Shown here: positions 36,829 to 42,449 of the stretch, one piece after another
How the letters are laid out: the number at the start of each line of letters is the position of its first letter
How positions within the stretch are numbered: the stretch's first letter is position 1
Assembly (NCBI RefSeq): GCF_004769635.1
Contig: NZ_RQGH01000010.1
Coordinates: 1 to 42,449, forward strand
Length of the DNA stretch: 42,449 nt
Source of the DNA: Leptospira jelokensis
Lineage (GTDB): Bacteria; Spirochaetota; Leptospiria; Leptospirales; Leptospiraceae
Direction of reading: 5' to 3'
Notes under the pieces: model-generated
Database searches by the model: none
What the model was told of the DNA's origin: nothing
The model's input: only the letters and a program-made list of their open reading frames with translations
Made by a program: the position numbers and the translations under genes

Positions 36829-37027
36829 TTCCTTTCAAATCACTTCGGGAAATTCCTAAGGACTCCCAAAGTGTACCAGTTGTAGTTTGTTTTCGTACAC
36901 AATGCAAATCTTTTTTAGGGGTATCGGATAAAAATTTCCATTTTTAGACAATTTGAGGGAAAAATAGACTTAAAAATGAATTTGGATTGCCCAATCCCTT
37001 CCTCCCAAAGCCTACTCCTAACGAAAT

Positions 37028-38248
37028 ATGTGGGATTTTTGGCTATCGGTTGGCGGGTGGAAATTGCTCATGATCCCCTTTACCTATGGGTTTGTGGGTT
37101 GGGTGACCAATTGGTTGGCACTGAAAATGACGTTTTACCCCATCCATTTTGTAGGAATCCCACCCTACCTCGGCTGGCAAGGCATCATCCCTAGAAAGGC
37201 ACACAAAATGGCGAGTAAGTCTGTGGATGTGATCACAGAGCGACTACTCAATATCAAAGAGGTTTTTTTAAAAGTAGATCCAAAAAAAGCAGAAACTGTT
37301 TTTTTGCCAGCGCTAGACTCTAGCATTCGTTACACGATAAAAGAATTTTCAGATAGCCTAGATCCAAAACTTTGGGAAATCATCCCTGACCTTGTCAAAG
37401 AAGAAATTTATCATAAGGTAAAACGAGAAAGTGGGATCACCATCCGCAAAGTGATTCGAAAACTCCAAGCTGATATTGATTCTTTATTTGATGTAAAGGC
37501 CTTGGTATTAAAAAAATTATCCGGAAGTAACGTAAGTTTGGTGGTCGAGTTATTCCAAGAAGTAGGTGCACCAGAGTTTCGTTTCATCGAACGTTCTGGT
37601 TTTTATTTTGGATTTTTATTAGGCCTTGTCCAAATGGTATTTATGATTTTTTTTCCCCTATCTTGGACACTTCCCATCCAAGGGGTCATTGTTGGTTATC
37701 TGACAAATTATTTGGCGTTAGAGATGATCTTTCGACCTCTTCTTCCTAAAAAAGTATTAGGACTTTGGACGTACCAAGGATTATTTTTAAAAAGGCAAAA
37801 TGAAGTATCCAGGTTGTATGCAAAACTTGTGAGCGAAAAAATCCTCACCCCAAAAAACATCCTCTCCGAACTCATCTTTGGAAAAGCGTCCAAGGAAATC
37901 ATTGAAATCATCCGTAGAGAAGTGAGTGGTCATGTCGACACTGTCACTTTCCTTGCAAAACCTGCCTTATATGCAACAGGCAAAATCAGCGAATTTGATG
38001 CAGCCAAAGAAAGGATCGCGATCGCGATGGCCGATAATGCAATCGAAAATGCTTTCCATTTAGAAGCCTATTTAGGAGAATCATTACAAATTGAAACCAT
38101 GATGGGAGACCGGATGTCAGCCCTACCACCAAAAGAATTTGAATCGATTTTACGTTCTGCTTTCCAAGAAGATGAAATGTTGCTCATCCTTGTGGGAGCA
38201 GCACTCGGTGCACTGGTTGGTTGGTTTCAAATGGTATTTATTATATGA
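37028..38248 (+). CDS. DUF445-family membrane protein
   Basis: 406 residues. It shows the paired family signature GFVGWVTNWLALKMTFYP near residue 21 and GVIVGYLTNYLALEMIFRP near 219, separated by a helical soluble region. Four or more membrane helices sit at the ends and middle. The function of this family is not established. ATG 37028 is the first start after a stop and has no obvious ribosome site. Its stop overlaps the next start (ATGA). Confidence 0.85.
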   Translation: MWDFWLSVGGWKLLMIPFTYGFVGWVTNWLALKMTFYPIHFVGIPPYLGWQGIIPRKAHKMASKSVDVITERLLNIKEVFLKVDPKKAETVFLPALDSSIRYTIKEFSDSLDPKLWEIIPDLVKEEIYHKVKRESGITIRKVIRKLQADIDSLFDVKALVLKKLSGSNVSLVVELFQEVGAPEFRFIERSGFYFGFLLGLVQMVFMIFFPLSWTLPIQGVIVGYLTNYLALEMIFRPLLPKKVLGLWTYQGLFLKRQNEVSRLYAKLVSEKILTPKNILSELIFGKASKEIIEIIRREVSGHVDTVTFLAKPALYATGKISEFDAAKERIAIAMADNAIENAFHLEAYLGESLQIETMMGDRMSALPPKEFESILRSAFQEDEMLLILVGAALGALVGWFQMVFII

Positions 38249-39207
38249 CAAAAACAATCCTCATCACTGGTGGGAGTGGAGTTCTTGGTAAGGCATTGAT
38301 TGGAAAATTAATTTCTGATTATAAAATCATCGCTATAGGTACAAACCACTCTCATTTTCCAGAAAACCTTCGCCACCATAAACATTTTAAGTTTTATGAA
38401 AGAGATTTAGCCAAAATAAATGCACCAGATGACTTTGGGATTTCTGAATCGATTGATTTAGTTTTACACCTAGCGGCCGTTGTATCTGGAGCAAAGGTCA
38501 ATGAAGAAACATATTACCAAATCAATGTAAACTCTACAAAACATTTAGTTGGATTTGCGAATGAAAAAAAAATCCCATACTTTGGATTTGTCAGTAGCAT
38601 TTCTGTTTATGGATCGAAGGAAACAAATTTAACTTTGAACAGTGAGCGGTTTGGGAAAACAATTTATGCCAAAACCAAATCATTGGCAGAGGATTTTGTT
38701 TTCCAATCAGACAAAACATATTCAGTGATCCGACTGGCAAGTATCTACGGAAAAGGCACAAAAAGTTTCATTTCAAAATTAAAATCACTTCTGAAACGAG
38801 GGGTGTATCCAAAAATCCCTCCAATACGGAAAAAGTCGATTTTACACATCGAAGATGCAACAGAAGCAATGTACCTTTGGACCAAACAATGTTTAGCTGG
38901 TAAGAAACCAGAGCGGACTTATGTATTCTCCCATCCAGAGGCTGTGACAATCCAAGAAGTCATCGATACCTTCCGTAACCTGGGAATCACCAAAAAATAC
39001 CAAGTTCCCATCCCAGTTTCTGGGATTTGGTCCCAAATTTTAGAAAAGATCTTTCGGACCTTCAGTTGGATTCGGAAAAAACCATTCCATGGTTCACCCC
39101 TGCAACCATTACTTGAATCGGTTGCGATCTATGACCATGGTTCCTGGGAAAAGATCGGTTATTTTCCAAAATCAGATTTGCGAAAAGGATTAATGGACTA
39201 TCAATAA
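38245..39207 (+). CDS. NAD-dependent epimerase/dehydratase (extended SDR)
   Basis: 320 residues. The Rossmann motif TGGSGVLG lies at residues 8-15, and the catalytic pair Y141-x3-K145 is in IYAKTKSLAEDFV with Ser in FVSSISVYGS. Extended SDRs of this type act on nucleotide sugars or sterol/terpenoid alcohols; the substrate is not readable. ATG 38245 overlapping the DUF445 stop is chosen over an earlier ATG. Confidence 0.9.
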   Translation: MTKTILITGGSGVLGKALIGKLISDYKIIAIGTNHSHFPENLRHHKHFKFYERDLAKINAPDDFGISESIDLVLHLAAVVSGAKVNEETYYQINVNSTKHLVGFANEKKIPYFGFVSSISVYGSKETNLTLNSERFGKTIYAKTKSLAEDFVFQSDKTYSVIRLASIYGKGTKSFISKLKSLLKRGVYPKIPPIRKKSILHIEDATEAMYLWTKQCLAGKKPERTYVFSHPEAVTIQEVIDTFRNLGITKKYQVPIPVSGIWSQILEKIFRTFSWIRKKPFHGSPLQPLLESVAIYDHGSWEKIGYFPKSDLRKGLMDYQ

Positions 39208-39236
39208 TCATAGTACCTTTGGCCGATATTTTAAGT

Positions 39237-40043
39237 ATGAAAAAGCGACTCTGCCTCTTAATTTTATTATGTCTTACTCTAACAGGAATCGAAGCTGCTA
39301 CATGGGTTGAAGACTCTTTGGGATTTGCTTTTGAATATCCGAGAGGTTGGGCAAAGTCAGTCTTACGCCATGCAGACACGGTGCGGATCCAAATTGCCAA
39401 AACCAATCGAGAAGCGATTTTACAAATAGATGTCGCTCGCCGAACAAAAGAATACGACTTAGATCGTTTTATTGAAGAAACCATTGATACATTTTTAACG
39501 AAATACCCTGATCTAAAACTCGTGCGCGAAAAAGTATTAGAAAACGAAATCGCAGGTTTTGACGAATCAGTGTTTGTTGTCCTTCATTATACAGAAAACA
39601 AACAAACCATTTCCAATCGGTTTTTATTCCACAGAAAAGGTGGGATGTATTATGTAATCCAAGCAAAAACCACTCGGGTATTGTATTCCAAATATGGAAA
39701 AGAATTAGATACCGTGATGAAGAGTTTTCGTAGGGAACCACGGATGAAAAACAGGTGGCGTAACGATAGTTTGGCGTATTTGGATCCCAAAAAAGACGAA
39801 AGGCTCATCCAATATGTTTCCATCACCATTCGCCCCATAGACACCTTCCCTCATGAACAAGGTGTGTCCCAAAAACAAGAAGATGGCTGGTTATTCTCTG
39901 TCGAAGGGAACCACAAACCTGGCCCTGGTGATTTTGATAACCGTCCAAAACCAAATGACCATGGTTACACTCCCTCGGACGTGAAACCAGACACCCCTAC
40001 TTCCGATGAACCTGTTGTGATCCCGGACGGTTCTGGGATTTAA
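39237..40043 (+). CDS. exported protein of unknown function, PsbP/DUF1795-like
   Basis: 268 residues from ATG 39237. The signal peptide MKKRLCLLILLCLTLTGIEA probably ends at EA. The mature part, at about 22-170, starts DSLGFAFEYPRGWAKS and has the FxYPxxW pattern of PsbP/DUF1795-type periplasmic proteins. A Pro/Asp-rich tail (about 225-268) follows. Two small hairpins lie at and after its stop (40035-40052 and 40056-40072). Confidence 0.65.
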   Translation: MKKRLCLLILLCLTLTGIEAATWVEDSLGFAFEYPRGWAKSVLRHADTVRIQIAKTNREAILQIDVARRTKEYDLDRFIEETIDTFLTKYPDLKLVREKVLENEIAGFDESVFVVLHYTENKQTISNRFLFHRKGGMYYVIQAKTTRVLYSKYGKELDTVMKSFRREPRMKNRWRNDSLAYLDPKKDERLIQYVSITIRPIDTFPHEQGVSQKQEDGWLFSVEGNHKPGPGDFDNRPKPNDHGYTPSDVKPDTPTSDEPVVIPDGSGI

Positions 40044-40055
40044 GGAGATCCCCAA

Positions 40056-40072
40056 AAGGGAGAAAATCCCTT
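40056..40072. other. hairpin overlapping ars promoter region
   Basis: AAGGGA (40056-40061), loop GAAAA, TCCCTT (40067-40072). A 6-bp stem between the exported-protein gene and the ars operon; its last two bases share the TTGACG box. It lacks a T-tract and may be a weak transcript end for the upstream gene. Confidence 0.35.
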
Positions 40073-40111
40073 GACGTGAAATTGCGGATTCAATAATCGT
40101 ATATTTACGAT
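40071..40111 (+). promoter_or_regulatory. ars promoter with ArsR-type operator
   Basis: A TTGACG -35-like box (40071-40076) is followed by a perfect dyad ATCGTA-tatt-TACGAT (40096-40111) that ends 5 bases before the arsR start and would cover the -10 region. This is where ArsR repressors bind to shut off their own operon until arsenite releases them. Confidence 0.7.
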
Positions 40112-40116
40112 ATACT

Positions 40117-40458
40117 ATGGCAATCAATAAAAAATCCGAATTCCAAGATTCCATCCAAAGGTTTGCATCCTTTGCCAAACTATTATCACACCCGGCACGG
40201 ATCTCAATTTTAGAAGTATTGGCCAGTCGCCAAACGTGCGTTTGCGGCGAGATTGTAGAAGTATTACCTTTGGCCCAATCAACTGTGTCACAACACTTAA
40301 AAGAATTAAAAGAAGGTGGGTTAGTGAAAGGAACAGTGGAAGGAACAAGCTCTTGTTACTGTATCAATTGGGAAAATTTCAATCAAATGTCAGAAGAGTT
40401 TATCACATGCATTCGTTCAATAGGAGAATTCCAAAAGGAAAATGGGGGTTGTTGTTAA
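40117..40458 (+). CDS. arsR: ArsR/SmtB-family arsenic-responsive repressor
   Basis: 113 residues. The winged helix has SHPARISILEVLASRQTCVC, with Cys41 and Cys43 as likely arsenite ligands in the ArsR-type site, then recognition helix LAQSTVSQHLKELKEGG. Extra Cys occur at 80, 82, 98 and at the very end (112, 113). It should repress from the dyad just upstream and be released by As(III) or Sb(III). The start of arsC follows two bases after its stop codon region. Confidence 0.93.
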   Translation: MAINKKSEFQDSIQRFASFAKLLSHPARISILEVLASRQTCVCGEIVEVLPLAQSTVSQHLKELKEGGLVKGTVEGTSSCYCINWENFNQMSEEFITCIRSIGEFQKENGGCC

Positions 40459-40459
40459 G

Positions 40460-40879
40460 ATGAAACAAAGTATTTTAATTTTGTGTACAGGGAATAGTTG
40501 TAGGAGCCAAATCGCTGAAGGTTGGATGCGTTTTTATGCCAAAGACAAAGCAAACGTTTATAGCGCAGGCATTGAAACACATGGAGTGAATCCAAAGGCC
40601 ATCGCTACGATGAAAGAAGTAGGAATTGATATCTCAAGTCATACTTCCAATCACGTGAATGAATACAAAGACATTCGTTTTGATTTTATCATTACTGTTT
40701 GCGATCATGCAAAGGAAAATTGTCCTTACATTCCTAGTGATGCAAAACGATTCCATCATAACTTCACTGATCCTTCTAAAAAACAAGGTACTGATGAAGA
40801 GATACGGAATGCCTTTGCAGAAACAAGAGAAGAGATCAGACGTTACTGTGAAAACTTTGTAGAAAAAGAATTAAATTAA
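40460..40879 (+). CDS. arsC: thioredoxin-coupled arsenate reductase ArsC
   Basis: 139 residues, the size of the Staphylococcus pI258-type enzyme with a low-molecular-weight phosphatase fold. The P-loop is C9-TGNSCR15-S, and the redox relay pair is Cys81 and Cys88 in ITVCDHAKENCP. It reduces arsenate to arsenite for export by ACR3. An in-frame ATG at 40442 lies inside arsR; ATG 40460 right after the arsR stop is preferred. Confidence 0.93.
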   Translation: MKQSILILCTGNSCRSQIAEGWMRFYAKDKANVYSAGIETHGVNPKAIATMKEVGIDISSHTSNHVNEYKDIRFDFIITVCDHAKENCPYIPSDAKRFHHNFTDPSKKQGTDEEIRNAFAETREEIRRYCENFVEKELN

Positions 40880-40892
40880 AATGGAGGTAAAA

Positions 40893-41444
40893 ATGGAATC
40901 ACTCACTTGGATCAAATTCAAACAACAAATGGAATTGTATCCTGATCTGGAGTTAAAATTTATTTATCACAATGATCAGACAATTTTTCCGAACTTTCAT
41001 ATTACTGAATTTAAACTCGCAACCATTGAAGCCGTTGATTGTGGTGGCAATTTAGATTCTTGGAAAGAAATCATCCTACAAGTATTGGAACCGAAGGACA
41101 AAGCAGAAAATGATAGATTTTATCTAGGAAAAATTGGCAACATCTACTCGAAAGTTGCAAAAGCGATTACGATCCCTGATGATGCCATTTTGCGAATTGA
41201 ATTTGGAAACCAAACCACTGCGATGAGACAGTTTTTTGTTTCGGAAACTCAAATCAACGGCTCTGCTTACGTTATGCATTTAAAAGATGGTGCTACTGAA
41301 TGCAAAGCAACAGTTAGCTGTGGAAAACCAAAAGTAGACGAGGTCATGCCATTACAATTAGCAGGAATTCAAAAAATCGAAACGACTTCTACTTCTTGTT
41401 GCAAACCAAGTAATGAAAAAAAAGAAAAAGCAGGTTGTTGTTAA
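40893..41444 (+). CDS. DUF6428-family protein of ars operon with Cys-rich tail
   Basis: 183 residues. The domain, with FPNFHITEFKLATIEAVDCGG and RFYLGKIGNIYSKV, matches the DUF6428 proteins often found with arsR/arsC genes. Function is not established. The tail carries TSCCKPS...KAGCC, likely metalloid or metal binding. ATG 40893 has GGAGG 5 bases upstream; the ATG at 40881 overlaps that ribosome site and is unlikely. Confidence 0.75.
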   Translation: MESLTWIKFKQQMELYPDLELKFIYHNDQTIFPNFHITEFKLATIEAVDCGGNLDSWKEIILQVLEPKDKAENDRFYLGKIGNIYSKVAKAITIPDDAILRIEFGNQTTAMRQFFVSETQINGSAYVMHLKDGATECKATVSCGKPKVDEVMPLQLAGIQKIETTSTSCCKPSNEKKEKAGCC

Positions 41445-42449
41445 ATGAAACGATTGTCATTTTTAGATCGTTATCTTACTGTATGGATCTTTGGAGCGAT
41501 GGCAATTGGAGTGATACTAGGAAAATTTCTGCCACAAACAGTAGAAACGTTTTCGAATTTCAATGTTGGTACTACGAATATCCCTTTGGCGATTGGACTG
41601 ATCCTAATGATGGTTCCACCGTTAGCCAAAGTAAAATACAATGAAATGGGCAAAGTGTTTCGTGATGGAAAACTATTAACATTATCTCTGGTGCTAAATT
41701 GGATTGTAGGACCAATTCTCATGTTTATTCTTGCGATTCTATTTTTGCCAAATGAGCCAGAATACAGGAACGGCTTAATCCTTATCGGACTCGCTCGTTG
41801 CATCGCAATGGTCATTGTTTGGAATGATTTGGCAAATGGAGATAGAGAATATGGTGCGGCCCTTGTCGCACTCAACAGCATCTTTCAAGTATTTTTTTAC
41901 AGTTTCTATGCCTATCTTTTCATCACTGTTCTTCCACCTTATTTTGGTTTTGCGGCAACAGCAGTACCAATAGAAATTTCTGAAATCGCTAAAACTGTTG
42001 GAATTTATTTAGGAATTCCTTTTTTTGTTGGGTATGTATTGCGATTTGCTTTTGAAAGGTTTGGATTTAAGGAATACTATGAATCCAAATTCCTACCCAA
42101 AATTTCTCCAATTACACTCGTCGCTCTTCTCTTTACGATCATTGTGATGTTTAGCCTAAAAGGGGAAATGATTTTTGATCTGACCGATGATGTTGTAAGA
42201 GTTGCGATTCCTCTCCTATTCTACTTCATTACAATGTTTCTTTTAAGTATAGGTTTAGGATACAAACTTGGAGTGGATTATTCCAAAAATGCAGCGGTGA
42301 GTTTTACTGCCACTGGCAATAACTTTGAATTGGCGATTGCGGTATCCATTGGAGTATTTGGAATTGGAAGTGGTGCTGCATTTGTTGGTGTCATCGGTCC
42401 ACTCATCGAAGTACCAGCCCTAATCCTACTTGTGAAACTGGCATTAACG
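41445..42449 (+). CDS. acr3: arsenite efflux permease ACR3 (cut by window end)
   Basis: 335 codons seen; the frame runs off the window edge. Several membrane helices are visible. The family's conserved Cys is in [12 protein letters not shown] and the later Glu in [11 protein letters not shown], both needed for As(III) export in ACR3 proteins. It starts directly after the DUF6428 stop, with no gap, so it belongs to the ars operon. Confidence 0.95.
   Translation, partial: MKRLSFLDRYLTVWIFGAMAIGVILGKFLPQTVETFSNFNVGTTNIPLAIGLILMMVPPLAKVKYNEMGKVFRDGKLLTLSLVLNWIVGPILMFILAILFLPNEPEYRNGLILIGLARCIAMVIVWNDLANGDREYGAALVALNSIFQVFFYSFYAYLFITVLPPYFGFAATAVPIEISEIAKTVGIYLGIPFFVGYVLRFAFERFGFKEYYESKFLPKISPITLVALLFTIIVMFSLKGEMIFDLTDDVVRVAIPLLFYFITMFLLSIGLGYKLGVDYSKNAAVSFTATGNNFELAIAVSIGVFGIGSGAAFVGVIGPLIEVPALILLVKLALT

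Noticed and set aside
1..42449. CRISPR array, tRNA, rRNA, IS element or prophage
   Set aside because: No regularly spaced repeats, cloverleaf, rRNA stretch, transposase, integrase or phage structural gene was seen.

Overview
The window looks like chromosomal DNA of a spirochaete, most likely a Leptospira and probably a saprophytic one. This rests on several points: AT-rich DNA, many lipoproteins with relaxed spirochaete lipoboxes (FVNC, FSNC, FIQC, LMSC, LISC, LFNC), frequent 4-11 base gene overlaps, GTG/TTG starts, and a mix of outer-membrane and motility/chemotaxis-type genes. No tRNA, rRNA, CRISPR array, IS element or prophage was seen. The genus is inference from gene content, not from a database match.

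Layout. 1-573 is a gene-poor end carrying one copy of a 69-base dispersed repeat. 574-8918 is a minus-strand block: a GNAT acetyltransferase, then a close-packed run of a BcsA-like glycosyltransferase, a Cys-containing small protein, an RnfC-like Fe-S protein with a membrane partner, PtsN-like EIIA, two Dpp/Opp-type permeases and a PEGA-domain protein. 9018-11938 (+) holds a large membrane/repeat protein overlapping a MotA-like channel subunit. 11947-13464 (-) holds a hypothetical and an RlmK-like methyltransferase. 13670-18223 (+) holds an RNase H, a lipoprotein, a Fur-family regulator, a CCA-adding enzyme/poly(A) polymerase, a porin and a lipoprotein ending at a clear terminator.

After a minus-strand lipoprotein (18286-18840) come a chemoreceptor and a MauG-like di-haem lipoprotein. 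Next is a cobalamin riboswitch (22333-22447) with two lipoprotein genes downstream, separated by a perfect 12-bp hairpin; this is the most interesting part of the window. 24346-28389 (-) is a TlpA-like lipoprotein / amidotransferase / SecA operon. 28527-32985 (+) holds an acidic-tailed protein, a DUF115 protein that appears to lack any ATG/GTG/TTG start, a GHKL-HDOD fusion and an orphan ABC ATPase. 33057-36785 (-) is a 1242-residue surface lipoprotein. 37028-40043 (+) has a DUF445 protein, an SDR epimerase and an exported protein.

The right end (40071-42449) is an arsenic operon: promoter/operator, ArsR, thioredoxin-type ArsC, DUF6428, and ACR3 cut by the window edge. The gene set is mostly housekeeping and envelope functions with two metal/cofactor-responsive units (B12 and arsenic). 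Product names rest on motifs read by eye; no similarity search was run.
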